A DNA stretch of 64,000 nt from Telmatactis stephensoni (lineage: Eukaryota > Cnidaria > Anthozoa > Actiniaria > Isophelliidae): NCBI GenBank assembly GCA_029948255.1, contig JALIZF010001835.1, forward strand, positions 62,001-126,000, in the 5' to 3' direction. The position numbers were made by a program, and so were the translations under genes. Positions 24,101-36,051 of the stretch are shown one piece after another. How positions within the stretch are numbered: position 1 is the first letter of the stretch; each line of letters starts with the position of its first letter. The notes under the pieces were generated by a model. That model worked only from the letters and a program-made list of their open reading frames with translations, did not search any database and was not told the origin of the DNA.

Positions 24101-27100
24101 TTAATGATGAAACCTTGATTCCTTCAATATAAGTGACCAATAAACTACACATAATTGTTGTAAAACAGTACTCAAACAAGCTACTCATCTTCTCACTGTA
24201 TAACTGTTATTAAAACAGTTTCAAGAGATGATTGCAAAGATCATAATAAGGATACAAGAGCTGTCACAAGCCCCATAAGAAATCCCAGGAAAAATGACCC
24301 TGAGAAAACACCTATAAATATACCAACTGATCCAAAGAATTTGTCGACCTGGAACCCTCCAGTGTTATCCAGCAAGTAAGATTCTACAGACCTGGTAGAA
24401 AGCAACAAATACAGCTTAAATGGCAGGGGAAAATCCAAGATTATCCTTCAGGGACTGTTTCCTAAAAGCTGGGTTAGTGCTAATCCAGCATTAAGAAAAG
24501 GTCTAGAAGAAATAGGGTTCGTAAACCATGGATATCAAATAGTCTTTTAAAATCGATCAAAACTAAAAACAAATTGTATATGCAGTATATTAGAAAGCCT
24601 GATGTAGCTAAAGAGCAGAGATACAAGACCTATAAAAATAATCTCTCTCGATTAATTAGAGTCGCAAAACGACTCTATTATGACAAGAAGATAGAAGAAA
24701 ATAAAACAAACATTAAACAAACTTGGAAGTGTTTAAACGAAATTATCAACAAAAAGAAAAACAAGTCGAACAGAATAAATTCTGTTTTTACACATGATAA
24801 CAGAGAAATATCTGATCCAGTGGAAATTGCAAATAGATTTTGTAATTATTTTTCAAATGTAGGTCCAAATTTAGCGAAAACAATTCCAGCTGTTTTATCC
24901 TGCTCTCCTAAATCATATCTTTCTGAACAGCTCCTAAGTACTCTTTGTTTAGATCCTGTAACAGAAGATGAAGTTATAAAGATCACTAAGGGTTTTCACA
25001 ATGGCAAAGCAGTTGGTTATGACAATATTCCGATGTCAGTAATACAAAACACCATAGAGTCATTATCGATACCCTTATCACATATCATTAACATATCATT
25101 CATCTCTGGTATCGTTCCTGACCAACTGAAAATTTCGCGAGTTATACCATTATTTAAATCTGGTAATAAGTCGAATTTCAGCAACTATAGACCCGTTTCT
25201 GTTCTACCAGCAGTTTTCAAAGATATTTGAAAAAGTTTTTTACAATCGTCTTTCTAATCACTTCACTGAGTTTAATATCCTATGTAATAATCAATATGGA
25301 TTCAGAAAGGGTTACTCAACCTCATTTGCATTAATTGACCTTTATGATAAAATATCTTCGGCCCTCGACAATAATGAACTTGCAGTAGGATTCTTTATGG
25401 ACTTATCAAAAGCAGTTTGATACTGTAAACTACGACATCCTTTATATGAAGCTAGAGCATTACGGTATTCGAGGAATTGCTCTAAAATGGATAAAGAGCT
25501 TAGTATCTTTCTAATCGATTACAATTTGTACATTTTAATAATAGTATTTCGTCTCTTGCACCTATATCATGTGGGGTACCACAGGGCTCTATTTTGGGCC
25601 CTTTACTGTTTTTAATTTATATTAATGATATATGTAATGTCTCGTCAATAGCCAAAATTATCTTATTTGCTGATGACACAAATCTATTTTTCTCTCATAA
25701 AGACCCCCTTCACCTCAATGATCTTTTGAATCAAGAAATTCCAAAATTTTTTCATTGGTTAATAGCAAATAAATTATCTCTGAATGTTGATAAGACTAAA
25801 TTTATGATTTTTAAACCTCGACGAAAAAGAGTTTTGGTCAAGTTTCGAGTTGTTCTAAATAACAAAGAAATTGAACAAGTTAAAGAAACAATTTTTCTAG
25901 GAGTTGTATTAGACGAACACTTGACTTGGAAATCTCACGTGGCGCTTGTTGCCAACAAGATTTCAAAGTCTATCGGCATTATTCGTAAATCAAGTCTTTA
26001 TCTACAGAAATCATCTTTACGAACGTTATACTTCTCTTTGATTTACCCGTACCTGCAATATTGTAACCTCGTTTGGTCAAGTACTTACCCTACTAACCTT
26101 TCGAGGTTGGTCATACTGCAGAAACGAGTTGTCAGGATAATTAGCAAAAGTGATTACATTGCACATACTAACCCAATTTTCAAAGAATTCCACTTATTGA
26201 AATTTCAAGATATACAAAAACTACAAACATGTCAATTTATGTTCTCTTACACTAAAAATATTCTGCCTTGCAAATTTCAAGATATGTTTATCTTAAATAG
26301 TCAAATTCATAATCATGATACGAGATCAAAAAAATTATTTCATAACCCTCCTGCTAGAACAAAGTTGCGCCAATTTTCGGTCCAATATCAAGGCCCAACT
26401 GTTTACAATTCTCTCAATGAAGAAATTAAGCAAAGTATTTCATACAATGTATTTACAAAAAAATTAAAGAGACAACTGATCTCTAATTATTGTACATAAA
26501 AAATGTTATTTTAAGCAACAAAGGATATAAGAATATATATTATATTATATGTAATACTATATAGTTTAACATCAAGTCACGTTTTTCTTGTTTATAATAT
26601 ACAAATTATTGAATGAGGAAGTCTGATTCAAAAATAAGCCCCACGGCTTCATATTCAGACCTCCTCGCCATTATAAATACAATGTTATGTATATATATTG
26701 TCTATTTTTTGTATGTATAAAATGGCAAATAAACTGTAACTGTAACTGTAACTGTAAATCCAATGGTTTTCTTGAGAGTTAATTGTAGATTAGTGCTAAT
26801 CGGGGAACTCTGGCCTTGGAGGAGTACAGCTTTCGATAAACATTGGAAATCATTCAGAGAATCGAGAGCATAATCTAGAAACATATTGAGAAGGCAAAGG
26901 CCCAAAGTCATCACAGAAGGGGTGTGCATCCCCTGCATCCCTCCCCTAAATCCAGATCGAACTTGATCAGTGCAATGAGTGATACGAATCACTGATGTCC
27001 GACAAGTCAGATATTGGCAATCAAATTTGCTGGCAATTTGTCATAACTCATATCATGTTGCGCTCCCCTGACCAAACAGAGAGTCAACCTCTGATTGATG

Positions 27101-30100
27101 ATGATAAAAATTCACTCCGTGTGTGAGGTCGGCTTTATGGAAGCTTTAACTGGGTAATACATGCACATATTTTTCTCATAATTTATTATCTAATCAGCAT
27201 CAAAGAGTTTATCTCTAAGGAAATAAAATTGCTGTTCAGAGGACAGCTAAATAAGAAAATATATCAAATATTAGATAAAATAAATATTAAATATATAAAT
27301 TATTAGATATACCTGAATAAAACAATGGCTACTGCATCATTCATAACACTTTCACCAAACACCAATGCATATAAGTCAACATCAACATGTAAGTCATGGA
27401 AGATGGCTAACACTGTCACTGAAATAGAATCGATAATTATAGTAACATTAAAATAGTATTAGTAAGAGCACTTTTCATACAAGTGTGAAATGGACAGTTG
27501 TGCTGTGAATTATCAGTGCCATGGTATCAAACTATGAAAAGAAAACCATCTGAAATTACTGCCATAATTGTGTCATGCAGAGACTGTGCAATATTCACAA
27601 TCATACTGCCGTGCAAGTAATAAAATGAAGGGCTACCCATAAAAATGGCTTAAGTAACTTTTCTCAGGATCGTTTTTTTGTTGTGTCAAATAGTCTTAAA
27701 TGGACATCCATGGACTTTCTTGATGTCCCTCAAATCAAACATACAACAAAGTCACTTAGGCTATTTTTATGTGTGACCCTTCAATTCACTTTGTATTCAA
27801 CTAGAGAACAAAAAGCTGTGGTCTGAATCCAATCAAAATGTCTGGTTGAGATCTTATATCTAGAGCAGTTTTCATATGAGTGTGAAATGGACTGTGCTGT
27901 GCTGTGTTTTCTAAAATCATTCATACAAATGCTCTAAACATTTTTCTTCATATAAAACCAAGACCACTGGCTACAGTACATACCAGGATCAGTTGCCGAT
28001 ATCAGAGAACCAAACAACAGACATTCCAGGAAATCAAAGTCTTTGTGTACTGGTACAATTTTAGTATATGCATAGACTGTCAGCCTGAAAACAATATAAA
28101 CATTATTATTATATAATAAAATACCAAATACATGGTCATCCAAAAGTAAACATCTATCAAATCATCTTCATGAACCACTTGGAGTACGTATTATTCTGTG
28201 GCTTGTTTCACAGAAAAAAATACCCTTGAGAATAAAGTCAACTAGAACTTATTCTGGAAGTCATTACAGTGGCATTTTAATGGTGATTGTCATTTGTGTC
28301 CAATTTAGACTTGATACTGATTGGTAGACCTACACGTAGCTTGGGTAACTATTTGGTTGACAAGGGTAAGGACACCTTCCTGGAAGGGTGACAATTTCAT
28401 GAGATCAGGCTACTTTGTTCTGTAAGGGATGAATGGAAACTTGTAACAATGTAAAAAAGGAGATAACTTACTGATGTTTCATTGCCTTAGCCCTTACTCT
28501 GGAAAGGGCTAAGGCTTGAAACGTCAGTAAGTTATCTTGTATTTTACAGTGTTACGAGTTTCCACTCATCCCTTGTAGTATTTTATACACCCATGCAGCC
28601 CAAACTAGTTCTCTTGCTAGTCTCCTTTTGCATTTTGCTGTAAGTTGACTCAGTGAGATACATGTAGACCAGGGGACATTATTTTGTGTGAAAAGAATGC
28701 AATTTTTTTACCGTCTTCTAGATTAATTTACCCTCTCCTATGGTAAATGTTACATACCCAAAGATTAAACAGGATATAGTGGTGCCAGCAAATGCATAAG
28801 CTAAGATGGCTCCTATATTTCTGAAAAAGTATCTCTGAAAATAAAAACAACTGTGTTGGTTTTCCTTGGTTTTGAGACTAATAGAACACACCTCAACATT
28901 GCAAGATCACAAAGAAATATTACATTTTACACAAAAGATAGAGCAAAGGCACAATGCAGATACAAAATTGTAAGTATTAATTTGAATAAATATTTTACCT
29001 TTTTCATGTCATAACCAGCATGAAATATTATTGGTGGTAAAAGAACATAAAAGAAAATTTCAGGATCAAAGACAGCCTGTAAAGAACAAATGTGACCTCT
29101 CACAGGAAAACGTGTCTTAACGCTTTTCCGTTAAACGGGTATTACACGTCTAATACTGCTTTTCAAGACCAGTTAATGGGTTTGGTTAAGCGTTATAACG
29201 GTTTGGCTTGAACGGCTAACGCTTTGCTAAACCGTTTGAACGCTTTGCCTAGAACAGTGAACGCTTTTCTGAAGTGACTTAACGGTTTAGCTTGAACGGT
29301 TAACGCTTTGCTAAACCGTTTGAACGCTTAGGCCAAATCAGTGAACGGGCAGTTAACGGTTTGGCCAGAGCAGTGAACGGTCTGCAAACGGTTTGGCCAG
29401 AGCAGTGAACGGTCTGCAAACGGTTTGGCTAGAGTAGTAAACGGTTTGCCAAAGAACTGATCTCGAGACTTCAAAGCTTTAATAAGAGCGGTGTTAAACT
29501 GAAGATTCATGTTTGAAGAGTCACGATAACAGAATACTTCCGGTTTCATACTGCTAAAGTTAACGATCAGCCATCAGATGTAAACAATACGTAATGTCAA
29601 GCATACCTAATCAATCAAGCAATAAAAATCTACAAGTATAGCGCCATAGCACTGAAATTCAACCAGAGACAACAATTTAGATTTTTTTGTAAGAACTGAG
29701 GTCTTAATTTCAACAAAACTAAATAATCATTACAGTAATACTGACCTTAGAGCTGACTTCCCGATCACACGCTTTGATCTCGTGATACGCTTAGACAGCC
29801 GAAGTTATTTGCATTTTGCTATGGCAACCACAAAAACAAATACCGATTATAAACACCGGCAGTCTAAGTAAAAAATAATTACTATTGCTATGGATCTTGA
29901 AAGTGACGAACATAACGAAAATATCTTTGAAAAACTGACAACTTTTCTCAAGGATGGATGCGGATGTCAATATGGCCTAAAAGGAACATCCTGTTCTTTG
30001 CAATTTCCAGAAGCTACGGTGAAATTCAACCTGAACAATGTCCTAGAACTGTCAAGCACAGAGCTTGATCTCGTCGTACTCGCCAACATCCAGGCTTGCA

Positions 30101-33100
30101 CGCGAAACGAAGTGGTAGGGGAGAAGAGACCTCACAGCAGGTGCTCTTTTATGTTCCAGTCAAAAGTCATATGTAAAGAAATGTTCCTACATCTTTACGG
30201 AATAAGCAAGTCGAGATTTGGACGGCTGAAGGAGCACTATGATCAAAATGGGATACTACCCAGACAACATGGGAACACAAAAAGACGTCCAGCCAACTCT
30301 CTGTCCTATGAAACGACGGAAGATGTAAAGGCGTTCATTTCCAACTACGCGGAAGAAAATGCTATCTCCCTGCCTGGCCGTATTCCAGGATATAAGAGCG
30401 ACGATATCCAACTGCTGTCCTCTTGCGACAGCAAGACAAATGTGTGGAAGGCATACACTGCTGTATGCAAATCAACAGGAAAGAGAGCCATATGTTACAC
30501 AAAGCTTATTGAACTCTGGGCTCTCTTTCATCCGAACGTTGTTGTTGCCAAACCACGAACTGACCTGTGCATGACCTGCCAAGAGAATACAACGAAACTA
30601 CAGCGGGCCTGCAATCTCTCTGATGCAGAAAAATCAGAGTGCGTGAAAGCGCAACAGCAGCATTTGAACTGTGCTCAGAAAGAGCGCGACTGTTATCGTG
30701 ATTCATGTAAAAGAGCGTCTAAAGTAATGGAGACTACAGAACTGACAAATGGCCGGAAGGCACCCTGCTCACGGAACATGACAATACACTATTCATTCGA
30801 CTATGCACAACAAGTCCATCTTCCAAGTAATCCTATGCAGCCTGGCCCTATCTATTTCAAGACACCCAGAAAGTGTGGAATATTTGGCGTCATGTGTGAA
30901 GGCATCCCGCAACAGGTGAATTTTCTCATCGATGAAGCTGCCCAAACAGGAAAAGGAGCGAACTCAACAATTAGCTACTTGCACTATTATTTTGAACAAC
31001 ACGGTCAAGGAGAAACCAATGTTCACTTAAATGCAGACAATTGTTCAGGACAGAACAAAAACAGTTATTTTATTTGGTACCTTATTTGGCGTATTATAGC
31101 TAATTTGCATCATTCTATTTTGTATTCGTTTTTGATTGCTGGCCACACCAAGTTTGGGCCTGATCGTTGCTTCGGTATGATTAAGAAGTCCTATAAGTTA
31201 ACGTACATTTCGTCTTTGTATGAGCTTGCTCGTATGGTTGATTCTTCGAGTAATGTCGGGGTTAACAAAGCTCAGTTAGTTAGCACCCATGATGGGCGAG
31301 TTATTGTGCCTGTGTACGATTGGGTTGACTTTTTACAGCCTTATTTTAAAAAATTACCTAACATTTTGTCATTTCACCATTTTCGTTTTTCACGTGACCG
31401 TCCAGGTATGGTTTATTGTAAGAAGTTGTCTTCATCAGAAGAAGAGGCATTTATGTTGCTTAAGGATGAGAAAGTTCTCCCTCCTAGTGCATTACAAGCC
31501 GACATTGTTTCTCCTGCAGGTCTGTCAGTTGAAAGGAAAAAGTATCTTTTCAAAGAAATCAGACAATTCTGTAAGCCAGGTACGGAAGACTTGGTAGCTC
31601 CGAAACCTTAATTTTTAAACTTAATTGGTATCAGCTTGTCTGATTTCTTAAAAAGGTGCTTTTCCTTTCAACTGTCTGAACTCCAGGCAAGACAATGTCA
31701 AATTTGTATGCATTTGAACGGTGTGTTAACGCTTTGGCCCGAGCAATGAACGGTTGGTTAACGGTTTAGCTTTAACGGTGAACGCTTTAGAAAAGCGTTT
31801 TAACGGTTTGGCTTGAACGGCTAACGCTTTGCTAAACCGTTTGAACGCTTTGCCTAGAACAGTGAACGCTTTTCTGAAGTGACTTAACGGTTTAGTTTGA
31901 ACGGTTAACGCTTTGCTAAACCGTTTGAACGGTTTTTGAGAGCGTTTAACGGTCTTGAACGGAAAAGCGTTTGAACGGAAAATCGTTAAGACACGTTTTC
32001 CCGTGAGAGGTCACAAATAATGTGATCAAAACAAGCAGAAACATGAAAATGTCATTAACAGTAAATGTTTCAATAACACATTCTAGTATTTCAAGTGAAA
32101 TGATGTCCAAAAAACAGTCCTATGATTCAACATGGAAGGCTAATGTAAAATCAAGACATGCTGGCCAGCATGCCTGACTGTATGAGCGGGTGCCTATATT
32201 CCATGCATGGGGAGATGTGCATGGGCCTTGCATGTGGTCATTCTTGCATACCATTGCAGATCCATAGCTTGCTTAGGCACTGCAGCTCAATTTTATGACT
32301 CCCAACCCCATCTTATCACTGACGATAAGTTTGAGGGGCATAAATAAGGTCTTTAAATGAACTGTGAATTATCTGGAATTATTATTATACCTTTTGCTCA
32401 AGCTCTCCTCCACCCTTGGATTTGAATACAGGACCATTAAGAGAGTATGAATATTGACTTCCATTAGCTACTTGTACCCAGATAGTATCCTTAGCGGCTG
32501 GTATTGTACAGTTAACTGTATAACCTTTTTTATGAATACCTCCTGCGTACTTGATAATACAACCAGTTATCATACCTGTATGAATATAACATAAGAGAAC
32601 ATTTTACATAATTATATATTATGTTGGTGTCAATATTATTTGCATGTGCAACAAATTATTTCTCATGATCACATGAGCACCTCTCCATTATAGAGGTGTC
32701 TGTACTAAATGTTGCTTGTAAATAGTGGTAATTTTATAAGTGAAACACTTATTGTATGGACACCCGTCATTCAGCAGACACTATCTAAGGTCCCATAATC
32801 TTTTTCTCAAAAAAAAAAACAAGTATATTTGGTAATTTCTATTTCTGAGAACAAGGGCACTAGGACAAAATTGGAATGTTTATGTGTTCATAAACTGAGC
32901 TACAAATTGTACTTATCTGCAGTCAGTCCTTTGAAGTCAGATTATCCCCTCTGCTTTTGACCTTTCTGGCCTCAGTTACAGCTTTTATAAAGAATTTTCA
33001 CTGAGCCAAACATTAGTCAAATGCTCCACCGGTTTGAATTTTTGTATTCGCTCAAATTGGGTTCCAGTCCATGCTCCGCCAAAAGTTAGTTAGCGATTAG

Positions 33101-36051
33101 TAATAAGTTAAGGTGACTGACTACGTTGGCACTGCTCATGATTTCGCGCATTACGTCTTAAGCAATGTCATAGCGTGCGGAGATTTCAGTGAACAGCAAA
33201 AATCATAGGAAAACTTAAGTTTTTGTACAAAAATCAGCTCCAAATTTATTCTTGTGGATTTAAATACTCAAAATCATTAGAGAATGAAGTAAAAATATTT
33301 TCTTTTTGGAAAAAACAGTGAGCGCTCGCTTGTTTACGTCAACACAAATTTGAATCAAGCTCGCGCTACGCGTCATTTTTAAAATGGCGGCACTTCCGGT
33401 TAGCATTTTTTAGCCCTTTTTAACAACCTCAAAGGCACAAAACCCTTCATTTTTGCACGGGACCCATACTTTTTTTTCATTTATTTAAAAAAACACCTAA
33501 AAATCTCAATCATATCAATTTTGCAAAAAAAGTTAATCATTCTAGCATATGAAAAAATTGATTTTTGTATAAAATTTTGCTCGACATGAGGACAATTGTG
33601 GTTGGTACTCGCGTCACAAAAGCCAAGGAATGAAGGTATTTTGCTGTTCTCACATCAAAAGTATTTATGCCATTTTGCAGAATACTCCATTAGCTAATAT
33701 TTATGCAATTGTAGCCTTTGTAGAAATGTTATTTCCCTAATTCTTAATTTCTTTTCTATTCACTTCCGGTTGAGCGATTTTCGCATCAAAAATTCGGAGA
33801 TAGGCATTCATACAATGCTGATTATCTCAAAAACGAGTGCGGGACCCCCCTTTTTTCTTTTCATTTTTGGGATCAGCATTAAATTTCGTTCTAGAAAATT
33901 GTGGTTTAAATGATACTTAATTACTTTTTGCCAACGTAGTCAGTCACCTTAATCAAATTTGACTTCATATCACCCTAAGTGAGAGGGGTAAGCAGCATAG
34001 CCCTTTCTATTGTCTTCTCGTCTGCTGCTATAATTGGAACATCTTGACAGGTTAGCGGGCCACTGTCTGACAGATTTAGCTTAAACATTAGTGGCCTTGG
34101 TAGGAACATTTTTTTCAAAAAAATAATATTATTGCTGATTCTACTCTGAGCTTTGAACAAATGTATGCGTCAAAGACATTGCAAATACATGTCAGGAAGA
34201 ATTTTTATATTAAAGTAAAGTTAAGTAAAGTGACCATATTTTACGTCGATAACTTGTGACAGAAATTTGGGTAACTGATAAACTTGAGGTCGACAGTGTG
34301 CACATTTTACTCCCCTCTCTCCATCAGTGCTGCATTTTAAGGGTATTTAAAGCTACTTAAAGCTACATAGAAAGGAAAGAAGTTGAAACAAGGATGTGAG
34401 ATTCAGGGATATATCAAACTCTGGACCTCTTGCACTGAAGGCTGCGCATTAACCAACTGTGCCATCCTTGCTCCTGATAACTTACTTATGTATACAAAAA
34501 CTGTCACAGATATATATAGTGAACATATTTGTTGTTTAAAAAAAACTGCTTTAAGATTTACTGGCTGGCTTGCATTACATTGCTTCAGTGTTGAAACCAT
34601 TCACAACTTATCAATTAGACAACAGAAAGCCGCGCACCCATGGCATTATAGACGCACAAGAGAAAATATAAAGAACGATTAACAAACGCAAGAGTGGCAT
34701 GAGGCGTAGCTGAGTGCAACTCTAGTTTGTTAAGAGTTCTCTATATTTTCTCAAGTGCGTCTGTAACGCAATGGGCAAGCAGCTTTCTGTTGTCTAATTG
34801 AATTATAACAGAGCCTAGAACGTTAAAAACGGAGCCATGCAGTCCATGGGGAAATAGTTCATAGATTTTTCAGCCAATCAGAGTGCACATTATATGTGTC
34901 CCCATCTTAAAAACGAATGATTTGAAAAAGATGATGACGAAGATAGTGCACGCGCAGTGCAGCCCATGGGCAAATAGTTCATAGCTTTCTGGCCAATCAG
35001 AGCGTGCGTAAGATTGTAGCTATGTTATAATTAAACATTAAACAGCTAAACAAATTTGCTCTTTATTTGTCCCTTAATCCTTTCTGAGTATTTTTATGGT
35101 TTGAAAATTCAGCATTTGGACCTCATCATAAATTTACACATGAGTTTAAGGGGAATTTAATTTTGGTTCAGGAGAGTTTTGGGGGTTTCGATTCATTTCC
35201 AGTTCAATGGCAAATGATATTCATGATTTTCACTGTACTGTGATGAGGAAAATGAAATAAATATCAAAACATCCCAATTCATATGTTGCATCTATCCACG
35301 TGGGTTCAAAATTCAAATTATTACTAATATAAAATTGGTACTTTTCAATCCCAAAATAGACAAAACACAAAAATTCAATTTTATTTATTCTTAAATGACT
35401 GAGAAATTGAAAGAAAAAGTAATTGAACCCAATAAATGATCAAAGCGCGGGCTCGGATCTCTTGAATGGAGCTGTCAAGTGGTTCGAGACGTCACAGAGG
35501 GGCACCTTGTTCTAGACGTACCGAAACCGATGGAAACCAATCACGAAATGCCTGATAAACACTGAAATCATTACGGATAAGCTTGATATCTTTGAAACGG
35601 GAATCATAAAGCTCTATAGACAAAAAATTGTCTGGTTTTCAACTGAGGTTCGATATGGTGTGATGTTCATATCAGGTGATGAACAAGAACTCATGCATGA
35701 CGAACAAACCTTTTCTTATATAATCCCTCTGTTACTAGCAAATTGTAGCTGTTTTAAATAACCACAGCATAAGTCTGGCTCACCGTATATCATGCAAACC
35801 CCCGTCTCGTGGAGAAAGCGAAACCTCCTGACTTTGAATAGCCAAACTGTCAACACCGTCAGAACTAACAACACCATCATAAGTAGCAAAAGCCCCGTGT
35901 CTAGTTTAGTGTACTTGCTCTCCCTCTTAGCGGCCTCCTCTTCGAGCTGCTTTTGCTCGTCCATCTCTGCAAAGGAGTAGCCAAGGCAGCACAAAAGAGC
36001 AACGAGGGAAATTTGAGTGCACAAAGTCATTCTCCTCCTCCTTTCCGCCAT
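18106..36051 (-). CDS. SLC9A6/7/9-like: Endosomal Na+(K+)/H+ exchanger, NHE6/7/9 type
   Basis: Exchanges luminal H+ for Na+ or K+ and sets endosome pH. Sixteen exons join in phase: 35784-36051, 32391-32575, 28999-29076, 28758-28834, 27984-28084, 27313-27418, 24256-24391, 23464-23569, 23263-23351, 22901-23014, 22590-22701, 22149-22302, 21429-21483, 19616-19685, 18832-18980 and 18106-18285; 659 aa, normal for the family. A signal peptide ([14 protein letters not shown]) precedes the first helix and [14 protein letters not shown]. Transport core: [26 protein letters not shown] and [14 protein letters not shown] with the catalytic Asn-Asp. The [11 protein letters not shown] and [15 protein letters not shown] blocks are also diagnostic. 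The tail [12 protein letters not shown] is family-specific, and EGDLGLG resembles human NHE9. The two small tail exons (21429, 19616) and the acceptor at 18980 are less certain. The start codon lies in a YY1-like AACATGGCGG. Confidence 0.95.
19975..20325. mobile_element. Second copy of the hairpin-forming repeat
   Basis: Matches 17140-17460, with facing arms containing GTTTTGAGTTGTCTGTCCTC and its complement separated by about 90 bp. Lies in the intron between exons 14 and 15 of the exchanger, in reverse gene order between exons at 18980 and 19616... coordinates place it upstream of 19685 on the plus strand. Confidence 0.65.
23613..23751. repeat. Palindromic MITE-like repeat
   Basis: CATATTGTGGTTCAATTTTA at one end faces its complement at the other, with arms of about 60 bp. 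Lies about 44 bp upstream of the exon 8 acceptor of the exchanger. Confidence 0.8.
24498..26758 (+). mobile_element. 5'-truncated LINE (Jockey/CR1-like reverse transcriptase), inactive
   Basis: Antisense in intron 6 of the exchanger. The protein begins in the linker before the reverse transcriptase ([17 protein letters not shown]), so the endonuclease is missing. It continues through [54 protein letters not shown] and the catalytic FADD, then a C-terminal region ending near 26499. The frame is broken three times: an extra base near 25212, an extra base near 25414 and an extra TTAG near 25503, after which the original frame returns. The 3' end carries CTGTAA tandem repeats (about 26735-26758). 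Clade placement is by motif only. Confidence 0.9.
26870..26960. repeat. Dispersed repeat fragment
   Basis: CCAAAGTCATCACAGAAGG followed by a CCCTCCCCTAAATCCA stretch matches part of 62683-62840. Confidence 0.5.
27626..27785. repeat. Palindromic MITE-like repeat, copy 1
   Basis: GAAGGGCTACCCATAAAAAT faces AAAAATAGCC and GTGTGACCCTTC at the other end. Same family as 58495-58646. Intron 5 of the exchanger. Confidence 0.75.
28420..28577. repeat. Palindromic MITE-like repeat
   Basis: AAGGGATGAATGGAAACTTG and GATAACTTACTGATGTTTC face their complements. Intron 4 of the exchanger. Confidence 0.75.
29092..32014 (+). mobile_element. Autonomous-looking DNA transposon with subterminal AACGG arrays
   Basis: Ends are inverted repeats of about 42 bp with three mismatches, starting GTGACCTCTCAC and continuing GGAAAACGTGTCTTAACG. 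AAAT flanks both ends (29088-29091 and 32015-32018). Inside each end is an array of about 18 AACG[G/C] motifs, mostly within AACGGTTT or AACGCTTT, in 29100-29460 and 31710-31985. About 130 bp (29196-29326) recurs almost unchanged and in the same orientation at 31801-31934. Between the arrays is one intact gene. It occupies exchanger intron 2, antisense to it. Confidence 0.88.
29890..31611 (+). CDS. Transposase-like protein (DUF7869-like)
   Basis: Uninterrupted 573-codon gene in the middle of the transposon. N-terminal part has cysteine clusters ([12 protein letters not shown] near residues 24-35). The middle has a [13 protein letters not shown] segment followed by a Cys-, Glu- and Lys-rich, probably helical region. 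The C-terminal half contains [20 protein letters not shown] and then [20 protein letters not shown]. From memory, D-N-C-x-G-Q-N-K-N followed by G-H-T-x-F-x-P-D marks a family of animal proteins named DUF7869 that is suspected to be an RNase-H-like (DDE) transposase; the exact family name needs a profile search. Its place between matching terminal repeats supports a transposase role. No stop or frameshift, so it is young or under selection. Start is the first ATG after a stop-rich leader. Confidence 0.8.
   Translation: MDLESDEHNENIFEKLTTFLKDGCGCQYGLKGTSCSLQFPEATVKFNLNNVLELSSTELDLVVLANIQACTRNEVVGEKRPHSRCSFMFQSKVICKEMFLHLYGISKSRFGRLKEHYDQNGILPRQHGNTKRRPANSLSYETTEDVKAFISNYAEENAISLPGRIPGYKSDDIQLLSSCDSKTNVWKAYTAVCKSTGKRAICYTKLIELWALFHPNVVVAKPRTDLCMTCQENTTKLQRACNLSDAEKSECVKAQQQHLNCAQKERDCYRDSCKRASKVMETTELTNGRKAPCSRNMTIHYSFDYAQQVHLPSNPMQPGPIYFKTPRKCGIFGVMCEGIPQQVNFLIDEAAQTGKGANSTISYLHYYFEQHGQGETNVHLNADNCSGQNKNSYFIWYLIWRIIANLHHSILYSFLIAGHTKFGPDRCFGMIKKSYKLTYISSLYELARMVDSSSNVGVNKAQLVSTHDGRVIVPVYDWVDFLQPYFKKLPNILSFHHFRFSRDRPGMVYCKKLSSSEEEAFMLLKDEKVLPPSALQADIVSPAGLSVERKKYLFKEIRQFCKPGTEDLVAPKP
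33112..33948. mobile_element. TTAA-flanked non-autonomous DNA transposon
   Basis: 837 bp with inverted ends GGTGACTGACTACGTTGGCA and complement, flanked on both sides by TTAA (33108-33111, 33949-33952). TTAA duplication is typical of piggyBac and Kolobok groups. No long open frame. Located in exchanger intron 1. Confidence 0.85.
34205..34480 (-). mobile_element. tRNA-derived SINE
   Basis: On the minus strand the head reads GGATGGCACAGTTGGTTAAT, like a tRNA A-box region, with B-box-like GGTCCAGAGTTTGA; the unit ends in AGTTTACTT-type repeats. Same family as 5255-5420. Confidence 0.65.
34612..34800. repeat. Palindromic MITE-like repeat
   Basis: CAATTAGACAACAGAAAGC faces GCTTTCTGTTGTCTAATTG, and inner arms GCGCACAAGAGAAAATATA-like also pair. 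Exchanger intron 1. Confidence 0.75.
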
